A stretch of DNA of 64,000 nt, taken from assembly GCA_963746735.1 (NCBI GenBank), contig CAVVCO010000030.1, positions 1 through 64,000 on the forward strand, written 5' to 3'. This DNA is from CAVSWT01 sp963746735 (GTDB lineage: Bacteria > Bacteroidota > Ignavibacteria > Ignavibacteriales > Ignavibacteriaceae). The notes beneath the pieces are model-generated. The model had not been told where the DNA came from. It did no database searches and saw nothing but the letters and a program-made list of their open reading frames with translations. A program made the position numbers and the translations under genes. Each line of letters opens with the position of its first letter. The first letter of the stretch is position 1. Below, one piece after another: positions 55,739 through 63,881 of this stretch.

Positions 55739-56113
55739 GTGGAATTACAATTGAAAAATATAAATAAATTTATAGTCGTTGGAGACCGGGTATTAATTAG
55801 ACCTGAAGAACAAACTAATAAAACCGACAGTGGTTTGTTTTTACCTCCAGGAGTTGTTGAGAAAGAAAAAATTCAAAGCGGCTATGTAATTAAAGTCGGC
55901 CCCGGTTATGCAACTGCTGTAAATATCGAAGATGAACCATGGAAAGAATCAAAAGAACTAGTTAAGTATATTCCACTGCAGGCTAAAATAGGTGACTTGG
56001 CAATATTTTTAAGGAAGGAAGCGTTTGAAATTGAATTTGAAAAGGAAAAGTTTTTAATCGTTCCTCATTCTGCTATTCTTTTGTTTATCAGGAACGATGA
56101 TGTTTCTTTTTGA
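55739..56113 (+). CDS. GroES-like co-chaperonin with an insertion
   Basis: A 124-residue protein from the GTG at 55739, chosen over the ATG at 55682 because AGAGAAGA lies just upstream and the residues before it are not GroES-like. The GroES core is recognisable: VGDRVLIRPEEQTNKTDSGL, SGYVIKVGPG, GDLAIFLRKEAFEIEFE and FLIVPHSAILLFI. It differs from standard GroES (about 95 residues) in having FLPPG where the GroEL-binding IVL tripeptide usually lies, and about 25 extra residues (NIEDEPWKESKE...). No groEL is near. It may be a dedicated partner or a divergent paralogue. Confidence 0.7.
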   Translation: MELQLKNINKFIVVGDRVLIRPEEQTNKTDSGLFLPPGVVEKEKIQSGYVIKVGPGYATAVNIEDEPWKESKELVKYIPLQAKIGDLAIFLRKEAFEIEFEKEKFLIVPHSAILLFIRNDDVSF

Positions 56114-56132
56114 TGATTAAAAAATTATTAAA

Positions 56133-56390
56133 TTAAAACATAGAAAAAATCTTACCTAATAAATATCCGAAGTTTACTCTTTTCTTGCCTATATAAATCG
56201 GATCTTCATCAAGATTAAAAGTATCGGGAGATGGGTTTTGAATTGTATCATCAAAAACCTTAACTTCATCGTAAGCTGCATTAAGATAATTTTTTAAAGT
56301 GCTCGAATTATCCATTCTGTTAACTGGTAAACAGAAGTCAAGACATTCATTATAAAGTTCTTCTTTTGAAATCGGGGAATATGTCTGCAT
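56133..56390 (-). CDS. Small hypothetical protein
   Basis: An 85-residue soluble, acidic protein with two cysteines near the start (ECLDFC) and a late basic/hydrophobic tail. No family recognised. It has an excellent Shine-Dalgarno on its strand (GGAGGTTAATAAAATG). It is the third small gene downstream of the NtrC-type regulator, separated by 91 bases from the second. Confidence 0.55.
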   Translation of the reverse strand: MQTYSPISKEELYNECLDFCLPVNRMDNSSTLKNYLNAAYDEVKVFDDTIQNPSPDTFNLDEDPIYIGKKRVNFGYLLGKIFSMF

Positions 56391-56481
56391 TTTATTAACC
56401 TCCTAAATTATATAGTTTGATATAATTTAACTTATTATCAATCTTATCTTAATATTAGCAGAACTAAAAACGAACTTAATC

Positions 56482-56661
56482 TTAAAGAGTAATTGTGGTT
56501 AGTATTATTAAAATTGGTAAAAACAATAAAAGGATAACTATCTTTTTTCTTTTATCTTTAGTTTTTAGAATTTTATCATCCTCATACTGATATCCAAGCC
56601 AATCCCCCTTTTCAATTGACCATTCTTCGTTATTTCTGTCTATATATTGCAAATTTCTCAT
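56482..56661 (-). CDS. Tail-anchored small membrane protein
   Basis: A 59-residue reading frame, translated by hand. It begins MRNLQYIDRNNEEWSIEKG, continues with a polar charged segment containing WLGYQYEDD, and ends with one membrane helix (about 41-59, IVILLLFLPILIILTTITL). Coding is supported by a sensible amphipathic/charged layout and its position between two other small genes on the same strand. There is no known family. It may act with the 66-residue protein just upstream. Confidence 0.5.
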   Translation of the reverse strand: MRNLQYIDRNNEEWSIEKGDWLGYQYEDDKILKTKDKRKKIVILLLFLPILIILTTITL

Positions 56662-56700
56662 TTTTAATTTTATGAACTATATCTTAAAAATATTTTTTTA

Positions 56701-56901
56701 CTAAACTTGTCTTAATTTATAACCTAATTCAGCTGCTGGTTTTGATCTAACAATTTGAGTTTGTGAAACTTCGTTTTCAGGTAAACTTCCATAATGGAAA
56801 CCTTCGCTATCTTCCCAGCCCTTTGGTGAAGATTTCAAAAAGAATAAAGTTACAGCACCAACTAAAATCCCGAATAAAACGTAAAGAAGAATAAATGACA
56901 T
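56701..56901 (-). CDS. Small membrane protein behind a sigma-54-type promoter
   Basis: A 66-residue protein with one N-terminal membrane helix (about 3-24) and a hydrophilic C-terminal tail (WEDSEGFHYGSLPENEVSQT). No family recognised. The leader is short and has AGGAGTC before the ATG. A GG-N10-GC promoter lies about 35-50 bases upstream. Position immediately after the NtrC-type gene suggests it is that regulator's target. Confidence 0.55.
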   Translation of the reverse strand: MSFILLYVLFGILVGAVTLFFLKSSPKGWEDSEGFHYGSLPENEVSQTQIVRSKPAAELGYKLRQV

Positions 56902-56935
56902 TTCTGACTCCTATTATAAACTTTACGTTAATATT

Positions 56936-56951
56936 TGCAACTAATATGCCG
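56936..56951 (-). promoter_or_regulatory. Candidate sigma-54 (-24/-12) promoter
   Basis: On the minus strand the sequence reads CGGCATATTAGTTGCA, with GG at 56950-56949 and GC at 56938-56937, exactly ten bases apart and followed by A. This matches the sigma-54 pattern TGGCAC-N5-TTGC(A/T) at its invariant pairs and the TTGC box. Transcription would begin about 24 bases before the ATG at 56901. Confidence 0.5.
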
Positions 56952-57031
56952 TACGAATATTATAATTGAAGTTTAGATTTTATAATAAATTAGAAGGAAA
57001 TATTTTGAACAAAAAATTGCGGCGACAATAT

Positions 57032-57056
57032 TGACGTCAGTTATGACATAGCTGAC
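57032..57056. promoter_or_regulatory. Near-perfect palindrome, candidate enhancer site for the NtrC-type regulator
   Basis: GTCAGTTATGACATAGCTGAC (57036-57056) reads almost the same on the other strand, with only three mismatched positions. It overlaps TGACGTCA at 57032-57039. It is about 85-105 bases upstream of the GG of the sigma-54-type promoter and just past the regulator gene's stop at 57068, the usual distance for an NtrC-type upstream activating site. A terminator is the alternative, but no T-run follows on the minus strand. Confidence 0.45.
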
Positions 57057-57067
57057 ATTTGTTGTTC

Positions 57068-58462
57068 CTATTGTTGAGAATTGTTACGTATTTGTTGCAA
57101 CCTTCTTTGCAATGTTCTTTCGCTAACACCCAATATCAATGCAGCCTTTTGAACATTCCCATTTGTATAATTCATAACTTTTTTAATATGAACTTTTACA
57201 GCTTCATCAATTGTTAATAGATTTATATCCATATTCTCAAAATCCGTTAATACATTTTCATCTGCGCTAATTCTTAGATTATTAGTATCAAAATTTATCT
57301 TTTCAATAGGCTTATTGTTTTCACTTTTTGCAACTGAATTTAATATCAAGTTTTCAAGTTCTCTAACATTCCCGGGGAAAGAATATTTCTTCAAGGAAAG
57401 TAATATATTTTCAGAAAATCCGGGAATATTTTTATTATATGTTTTATTCCCAATTTCCAAAAAATGATTTGCTAAAAGTATTGCATCATCACCGCGTTTT
57501 CTGAGAGGGGGCAATTTGATAAATCCTCTATTCAGCCTATAATAAAGATCAGCTCTAAATTTTTTGTTGTTGACATCTTCCGCCAAATCTCTATTGGTTG
57601 CGGCAATAATTCGTATATCTAATTTGATCGGTTTTGGATTTCCAATCCTATAAATCTCACTATATTGAATTGCCCTTAATAACTTACCTTGAAGTTCAAA
57701 AGGCAGTTCGCCAATTTCATCTAAGAAAATGGTGCCGCCATTTGCTTCTTCAAAATATCCAATTTTTTCATTCATAGCACCGGTGAATGATCCTTTTTTG
57801 TGTCCAAATAATTCACTCTCAAATAAAGAAGAACTTATCGATGCCAAATTCACAACAACAAATTGTTTGTCTTTCCTTGGTGAAAGTAAATGAATCTTAT
57901 TTGCAATTAAGTCCTTCCCGGTGCCAGTTTCACCCATAATTAATACTGTTTCATTGGTTGGAGCGAATATTTCAACTAGTTCAAAAACTTTATACATAAC
58001 AGGGGAATTTGTAATAATATCTTGAAATACCACTTCTTTTTTTTCAGAACTAATTGCTGTAGATCGAAGTGAATCTCTTTCAAGTTGAAGTAGTCTTTGT
58101 TCAAGAGCTCTTTTAATTGTAAGAAACAATTTATCCGTATCAGGCGGTTTTGTAATGTAGTAATAAGCTCCAAGCTTTATAGTTTTTAATGCTGTGTCTA
58201 CGTCATCCATTCCAGTTATCATGATAACCGGAATTTTAGGATAAGACTGAGTTACTTCTTCAAGTAATTCCAGTCCATCCATTTCAGGCATATTAACATC
58301 ACAAAGTATTAGATCAATATCGTTTTCTTTTAAAATAGAAAGTACATTTTTAGATCTGTTTTCAGTTATAACTTCATCATAGCCTTCTTCATGTAAAAGC
58401 TCCTTCAGAATTATTAAATAATTTTCTTCGTCATCTACTATTAAAATTGAGGTTTTTTTCAT
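57068..58462 (-). CDS. Sigma-54-dependent NtrC-type response regulator
   Basis: A 464-residue activator with three domains. The receiver domain has acidic residues D10/D11, the phospho-acceptor D55 in ILCDVNMPEMDG and K105. The AAA+ domain has Walker A GETGTGKD (177-184), the sigma-54-contact loop GSFTGA (224-229) and Walker B FLDEIG (about 246-251). The Fis-type helix-turn-helix (VQKAALILGVSERTLQRRL) is at the C-terminus. The usual contact loop is GAFTGA, so the serine is a mild variant. No histidine kinase lies nearby. The palindrome and sigma-54-type promoter just downstream suggest local targets. Confidence 0.9.
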   Translation of the reverse strand: MKKTSILIVDDEENYLIILKELLHEEGYDEVITENRSKNVLSILKENDIDLILCDVNMPEMDGLELLEEVTQSYPKIPVIMITGMDDVDTALKTIKLGAYYYITKPPDTDKLFLTIKRALEQRLLQLERDSLRSTAISSEKKEVVFQDIITNSPVMYKVFELVEIFAPTNETVLIMGETGTGKDLIANKIHLLSPRKDKQFVVVNLASISSSLFESELFGHKKGSFTGAMNEKIGYFEEANGGTIFLDEIGELPFELQGKLLRAIQYSEIYRIGNPKPIKLDIRIIAATNRDLAEDVNNKKFRADLYYRLNRGFIKLPPLRKRGDDAILLANHFLEIGNKTYNKNIPGFSENILLSLKKYSFPGNVRELENLILNSVAKSENNKPIEKINFDTNNLRISADENVLTDFENMDINLLTIDEAVKVHIKKVMNYTNGNVQKAALILGVSERTLQRRLQQIRNNSQQ

Positions 58463-58625
58463 AAAACTTTCTCCAATACTGGAATCAATTCAGAAGTTTA
58501 AATTAAATTAAAATAAACTTAATAAACTCAAGTAATATATAAAAAATGGTTACGCAAATTTATTCTTATTTTATTATTTTAAGAACAATCAATAAAAATT
58601 AAAAACTTAAATTTAAGGATCTATA

Positions 58626-60885
58626 ATGGCTGCAAATATTGATATGATAAAAAAGAATTATTCACAATACAGAGACAAACTGGCGGGAATTAGAAAAATT
58701 TTGAATAGGCCTCTGACTTTTACCGAGAAGGTCTTGTACACTCATTTATGGGAACCAGTAAAAAGTGAATTAAAAAAAGGAAAAGATTATTCTGAACTAG
58801 CCCCGGACCGCGTTGCAATGCAGGATGCTACAGCACAAATGGCATTGCTTCAATTTATGTCTGCAAATAAAAAAGAAACTGCTGTTCCATCAACAGTCCA
58901 CTGCGATCACTTAATTCAAGCGCAGGTTGGTGCAAAAGATGATCTTCTTCGTGCGACAGAAGAAAATAAGGAAGTATATGATTTTCTAGAGAGCATTTCA
59001 AGAAAATATGGGATAGGCTTTTGGAAACCCGGTGCAGGAATTATTCATCAAGTTGTTTTAGAAAACTATGCATTCCCAGGCGGAATGATGATCGGAACAG
59101 ATTCTCATACTCCCAATGCGGGTGGTTTGGGAATGATTGCAATTGGTGTGGGCGGCGCTGATGCTGTTGATGTTATGGCAGGCATGCCCTGGGAATTAAA
59201 ATGGCCCAAATTAATCGGTGTGAAATTAACTGGAAAGATGTCAGGTTGGACTTCGGCTAAGGATATTATTCTTAAGCTGGCAGGAATACTAACAGTTAAA
59301 GGCGGTACTGGAGCAATAGTCGAGTATTTTGGAGAAGGAACTTCTTCAATTTCAGCTACCGGAAAAGGAACAATATGCAATATGGGTGCGGAAATAGGTG
59401 CTACAACTTCTATCTTTCCGTTTGATGAAAAAATGTCTGCATATTTAAAAATTACAAATCGTGCTGATGTTGCTTCATTAGCAGAAGGAATAGCTGATGA
59501 GTTAATTGCAGATAAAGAAGTTGTTGAAAATCCGCAAAAATATTTTGATCAGGTTATTGAAATTAATTTAAGCGAATTAGAACCTCATTTAAATGGTCCT
59601 TTTAGTCCTGACAAAGCAATACCAATTTCAAAAATGAAAGATGCAGTTAAAGAATTTAATTTCCCTGATACTATTAAAGTGGCTTTAATAGGGAGCTGCA
59701 CTAATTCATCTTATGAAGATATCGATCGTTCAACTAGCATTGCTAAACAGGCTTTAGCAAAAGGCTTGAAGGCTAAATCACAATTCACAATCACACCTGG
59801 TTCTGAACAAGTACGTGCTACTATTGAAAGAGACGGACAATTAAAAACATTAAGTGATTTCGGCGGACTTGTTTTAGCAAATGCCTGTGGACCTTGTATT
59901 GGAATGTGGAAAAGAGTTGATATTAAAACCGGAGAAAAAAATACTATTGTAACTTCATTCAATAGAAATTTTGCTAAAAGAAATGATGGTAATCCCGAGA
60001 CTTTGGCTTTTGTTGCCAGTCCTGAACTTACAACGGCTTTAGCTATTGCAGGTAAATTATCATTCAATCCTTTAACAGATGAATTGGAAAATGAAAAAGG
60101 TGAAAAAGTTAAATTAGATCCGCCCACTGGCGAAGAATTACCGCCTTCCGGTTTTGATAGGGGAGAGGAAGGATTTGTAGCGCCTGCAAAAGATGGTTCA
60201 AATATAGAAGTCGTTGTAAAGCCTGACAGTGAAAGACTGCAATTGTTAACGCCTTTTAAGAAATGGGATGGAAAAGATTTAATTGATATGCCTGTACTTC
60301 TAAAAGCAAAAGGTAAATGCACAACCGATCATATTTCAATGGCTGGCCCTTGGTTAAGATTTCGCGGACACCTTGATAATATTTCCAACAATATGTTTAT
60401 AGGTGCAATAAATGCCTACACTAATGATGCAGGGAAAGTTAAAAACTATTTTCACAGGTGACTATAAGTCCATTCCTGAAGTTGCACGCGCATATAAAAA
60501 ACACGGGCATGATTGGGTTGTAATTGGAGATGAAAATTATGGGGAAGGATCTAGCCGCGAACATGCTGCAATGGAGCCTAGATTCTTAGGCGGCAGAGCA
60601 ATAATTGTAAAAAGCTTTGCAAGAATTCATGAAACTAATCTGAAAAAACAAGGAATGCTTCCTTTAACATTTGCAAATCAAAGTGATTACGATAAGATTA
60701 AAGAAGAAGATAAAATTGATTTACTAGTATCATCAATTGCCCCAGATAAACAAGTTAAAATGATTGTAAAACATAAAGATGGTACAAAAGATGAAATAAT
60801 GTTAAACCAAACTTTTAACTCTGCTCAAATAGAATGGTTCAAAGCGGGCAGTGCTTTAAATTTAATTGCAGCGCAGAATAAATAG
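58626..60885 (+). CDS. acn: Aconitate hydratase, frame broken by one base
   Basis: Citrate to isocitrate in the TCA cycle, through a 4Fe-4S cluster. The frame from ATG 58626 carries the cluster ligands C358 (GSCTNSSYEDIDR), C421 and C424 (ACGPCIGMWKR). It stops after VKNYFHR at 60461, while the continuation in the next frame encodes GDENYGEGSSREHAAMEPRF to the normal C-terminus. Deleting one T from TATTTTCAC (60449-60452) gives VKNYFTGDYKSIPEVARAYK and a 752-residue mitochondrial-type aconitase. Given its role, error is likelier than a real break. It has its own terminator at 60914-60947. Confidence 0.9.
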
Positions 60886-60913
60886 AAATAATATTTTATA
60901 TAATTTAAAAATT

Positions 60914-60947
60914 AAAAGGCTGCCATAATTTTTATGGCAGCCTTTTT
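60914..60947 (+). terminator. Intrinsic terminator of acn
   Basis: A 14-bp perfect stem with AAAAGGCTGCCATA (60914-60927) against TATGGCAGCCTTTT, a short loop, and a run of T to 60948. It begins 28 bases after the acn stop codon. Confidence 0.9.
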
Positions 60948-61039
60948 TATATAGTAAATGAAATGCAAGCTAAGCAATTTTCAATTCAACATCTTCTGAA
61001 TTATTAATTTTTTCAATAAGTTCAACATTATTATTCAAA

Positions 61040-61546
61040 TTAACTTGAGTGCTGAAGTTTATACTCTTTAATTCTTTTCTCACCTAATCGTTTAGCGATT
61101 AAAGAATCAATTGAATAAGCTCCACCACCGAGTACAGTTATTATCGCACTTAATGTAATTGCGTAAATAAAATATTCAATACCTTCTCCAGCTTGATTAC
61201 CAGCCCAGTTCATAAAGAATCCATTATGAATATGAATCATAAAAACAGCAACAAGTAAATTTATTCCAATACCAAAAGCTGCAATTCGCGAAAGAAATCC
61301 TGTTATGAGAGCTATGGAGCCGAAGAACTCTGCAACAATTGCAAGAAATGCAAAGATCTCTGGTATACCAAGTGAGGAAGTAAAAAATCCCATTGTTCCA
61401 TGGAATCCATATCCGCCAAACCATCCGAGCAGTTTTTGAGCACCATGAGGGAACATTACGATACCAACAGCCAGTCTTAAAAATGTGATATGTACTTTTT
61501 CATCAGTTAAAAAAAGTTTTTGAATTAAATTATTTTTTGAGTTCAT
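61040..61546 (-). CDS. DoxX family membrane protein
   Basis: A 168-residue integral membrane protein of the DoxX family (four helices). The start is placed at the ATG at 61546, which has GGAGG six bases upstream; a longer start at 61579 lacks such a site. Motifs include FPHGAQKLLGWFGGYG and LSRIAAFGIGINLLVAV. DoxX proteins appear in sulfur, redox and stress contexts but have no single agreed role. Its promoter carries two copies of the MarR operator. The frame may continue: deleting one base at the A4 run (61075-61078) gives a longer C-terminus to a TAG at 60970. Confidence 0.85.
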   Translation of the reverse strand: MNSKNNLIQKLFLTDEKVHITFLRLAVGIVMFPHGAQKLLGWFGGYGFHGTMGFFTSSLGIPEIFAFLAIVAEFFGSIALITGFLSRIAAFGIGINLLVAVFMIHIHNGFFMNWAGNQAGEGIEYFIYAITLSAIITVLGGGAYSIDSLIAKRLGEKRIKEYKLQHSS

Positions 61547-61590
61547 ATAGCCTCCATTTGTTTCTATTTTATTTATCATTTTAGTTAATT

Positions 61591-61615
61591 TGTTATAACA
61601 CTATATGTTATAACA
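61591..61615. promoter_or_regulatory. Tandem MarR-type operators upstream of DoxX
   Basis: Two perfect 10-bp palindromes TGTTATAACA at 61591-61600 and 61606-61615 lie in 15-base period; a third partial copy (CATAACA) follows. They sit between the MarR stop codon and the DoxX start, at the expected place for repression. Confidence 0.75.
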
Positions 61616-61634
61616 CATATCATAACAAAAATTT

Positions 61635-62102
61635 TTAATTATCTTCTTTATATAATTTTTCGCACAATTCTGAAAGTTTCAAACAATCTTCCTTAGATAG
61701 TCTTGAACTGACTAAGTCATTAGTATTTTTAATTGCTTGTTTCATTTCTTCAAGCAAGGTGATTCCTTTTTGAGTAATCCTAGAAATTGAAAGCCTTCTG
61801 TCTTCATTTGAAGTAAATCTTTCAACTAATCTTTCTTTTTCTAATCTATCTATAAGTCTTGTAACATCTGGGCTAGGGTCCACCATCCTTTGAATTATCT
61901 CACATCTCGGATATCCATCAGGGTAGATGCCTTTTAATATTCTTAAAACATTGTACTGAGATCCAGTTATATTATGATTAAAACAAACCTCTTCGTGTTT
62001 AGTCCTAAGATAATTTGCAGCTACTAATAAATTAAGCGTCGCTTCTTGCGCTTCACTTTCAAATTTTGTTTGCTTCAATCTTTTTTTAAGTACTTCACCC
62101 AT
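61635..62102 (-). CDS. MarR-family transcriptional regulator
   Basis: A 155-residue winged-helix MarR-type protein from the ATG at 62102. An in-frame TTG start at 62132 would place the operator in the coding region, so it is less likely. Features include GSQYNVLRILKGIYPDG and the recognition/wing region MVDPSPDVTRLIDRLEKERLVER with EDRRLSISRITQKG. MarR proteins bind as dimers to palindromes and often repress themselves and a neighbour; the palindromes upstream of both this gene and DoxX fit that. Confidence 0.88.
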   Translation of the reverse strand: MGEVLKKRLKQTKFESEAQEATLNLLVAANYLRTKHEEVCFNHNITGSQYNVLRILKGIYPDGYPRCEIIQRMVDPSPDVTRLIDRLEKERLVERFTSNEDRRLSISRITQKGITLLEEMKQAIKNTNDLVSSRLSKEDCLKLSELCEKLYKEDN

Positions 62103-62117
62103 AATGAAAACATTTAA

Positions 62118-62131
62118 TGTGTTACAACACA
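62118..62131. promoter_or_regulatory. Operator-like palindrome upstream of the MarR gene
   Basis: TGTGTTACAACACA has 6-bp arms and is a variant of TGTTATAACA seen before DoxX. It lies 16 bases upstream of the MarR start codon at 62102. This suggests autoregulation. Confidence 0.65.
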
Positions 62132-62190
62132 AATATAATTTATTTATTTACATTTGTCAAGAATATATTAGTGACTCCATAAAAAAGATA

Positions 62191-63843
62191 TCAATTAGAA
62201 AACACTTTGCCTAATTCATCTAATAAGCTTTGCCCTCTAACCTGGTTTTCAGTGGCAATAATTTTTCCATCTTTGTCAACCAAAATTGGTTTTGGAATAC
62301 CTGCAACTTGAAAATCTTTTGCTAAATCACTTTTAAATCCATTGACTACAAAACTATGATCCCAAGGCATTGGCCATTTAGCATTTCTAAATTTATTAAT
62401 ATCTCCTTCTTGTTGATCAAATGAAAGGCTGAGAATTTCAAATCCTTTATCATGATATTTTTTATACGCTTCATGAAGATAGGGCATTTCACTTATGCAA
62501 GGCTGACACCAAGTTGCCCAAAAGTCAATGAGATAAACTTTTCCCTTCATGCTGGTATTACTGTAAATCTTCTTTGAATCTTTTAGAGATTTTACAGAGA
62601 AACTTGGAACTGGTTGTCCTGCAGAGATCTTTGGATCAACAACAATTAAATTAGCATATTTCCCAAAAGGTGTATACCCAAAATCATTTATCAGTTTGGA
62701 CTGATAATTTTTAGCTTCTTCAATATTTCCATTGCTTTGAGCGTTATCCATCTTCACATATAAAAGATAAGCAACAACACCCATGTCTTTATTTTGATTA
62801 ATAACTTTATTTATGTATTCATATTTGTTATCAGTATTCGAATCTTTGTTTTGCTGCAGCGATAAATCCAATATGGTTGGGTCTATACTCCAAAGATAGG
62901 ATGAAGGTTCGATATCTATAAAAGCATTATTTACAATTTCTTTATTAGGAATTTCCCCGGTTAAATTTGCAAGGTGAAGATAATTAATATACTGAAGATC
63001 TTTTTCAAAATGATTTTTTGCAGATTCAATTTCTTTACTAATCTCTTCAAATTGATTTGAAAAATTTATCTGTGGTTTCTTTCCCGGATTTTTTTCTAAT
63101 TCAGATCTGTAAGTTTTTTCTCTTGAATCAAGTTCTTCTTTTAAAGAATATAATTTAGATTGTCTATCATCATTTTTAAATACAAATTCAGATTTTGTAT
63201 TATCTCTTTTAATTTTTGAAGGATCAAAAACTATTTTTACTGATCCATTTTTTACTGCAACAATCGACCTGTAATCTCCACCTCCGTCATATACATATTT
63301 ATCAGCCATTGTTCCATTTATACTTCTGCCGGTTTTTTCTACGCCGAGTAATTGATAAGCTAATGAATCTTTGTCTGTTTTGAATTCTAAAGTAAATGTT
63401 CCATCATCTTGCTTTTTCATTCTTTGTGCTGTTCTAAAGCTGAAATTATTAAAGTCACCTATAATATTTACATCTTCAAACTTATCAACATATTTATAAC
63501 TTTCTAGTTTAACATCGAGCCCTATAATTTCTTTGTTATCATTTAAAATAGGGAGGGTAAGAGCCTCGTGATTAACTCCTGAAAAAGTTAAATTAAAAAT
63601 TCCATCATTCTTTATTTGAATTTTATAACTGCCGTCATTATCAACTTTAACAGTTTGTATTGGTTTCCCCCCGGTTGTGTAATTTAAACTTACATCTGCC
63701 TTCAAAAGAGGGCTATTGTCAGTCGCAAGAACTTTTCCTTTGACAACTGTGAAATCAGGTTTACTTTCGCAGCCTGCGAAAATCAAAATTACACTAATCA
63801 GTAAAATTATTTTGAGGGATAAATATCTGCTATTCATTTTCAT
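62191..63843 (-). CDS. TlpA-type thioredoxin-fold lipoprotein with N-terminal beta domains
   Basis: A 550-residue lipoprotein with lipobox C25 (IFAGCESK). Next comes a carboxypeptidase-regulatory-like beta domain (about 30-110, KVLATDNSPLLKADVSLNY), then a region with a GDFNNFSFRTAQRMK stretch reminiscent of carbohydrate-binding modules. A helical middle follows, then a C-terminal TlpA-like thioredoxin domain with WCQPC (C446, C449) and cis-proline in VAGIPKP. It is probably an envelope disulfide reductase or isomerase. Similar lipoproteins occur widely in Bacteroidota. Confidence 0.85.
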   Translation of the reverse strand: MKMNSRYLSLKIILLISVILIFAGCESKPDFTVVKGKVLATDNSPLLKADVSLNYTTGGKPIQTVKVDNDGSYKIQIKNDGIFNLTFSGVNHEALTLPILNDNKEIIGLDVKLESYKYVDKFEDVNIIGDFNNFSFRTAQRMKKQDDGTFTLEFKTDKDSLAYQLLGVEKTGRSINGTMADKYVYDGGGDYRSIVAVKNGSVKIVFDPSKIKRDNTKSEFVFKNDDRQSKLYSLKEELDSREKTYRSELEKNPGKKPQINFSNQFEEISKEIESAKNHFEKDLQYINYLHLANLTGEIPNKEIVNNAFIDIEPSSYLWSIDPTILDLSLQQNKDSNTDNKYEYINKVINQNKDMGVVAYLLYVKMDNAQSNGNIEEAKNYQSKLINDFGYTPFGKYANLIVVDPKISAGQPVPSFSVKSLKDSKKIYSNTSMKGKVYLIDFWATWCQPCISEMPYLHEAYKKYHDKGFEILSLSFDQQEGDINKFRNAKWPMPWDHSFVVNGFKSDLAKDFQVAGIPKPILVDKDGKIIATENQVRGQSLLDELGKVFSN

Positions 63844-63867
63844 TCCGTTAATAATTAATTTAGCTTG

Positions 63868-63881
63868 TAACTTATAAGTTA
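63868..63881. promoter_or_regulatory. Palindrome upstream of the TlpA lipoprotein
   Basis: TAACTTATAAGTTA is a perfect 14-bp palindrome, 25 bases before the start codon at 63843. It may be an operator; AT-rich content makes chance occurrence possible. Confidence 0.3.

Noticed and set aside
59711..60322. Long open frame (203 codons) on the minus strand inside acn
   Set aside because: It overlaps the aconitase frame entirely and its residues show no family; aconitase motifs fit the plus strand.
58626..60885. Programmed frameshifting in acn
   Set aside because: No slippery heptamer plus pseudoknot is visible, and eight other genes show similar breaks, so error explains it more simply.
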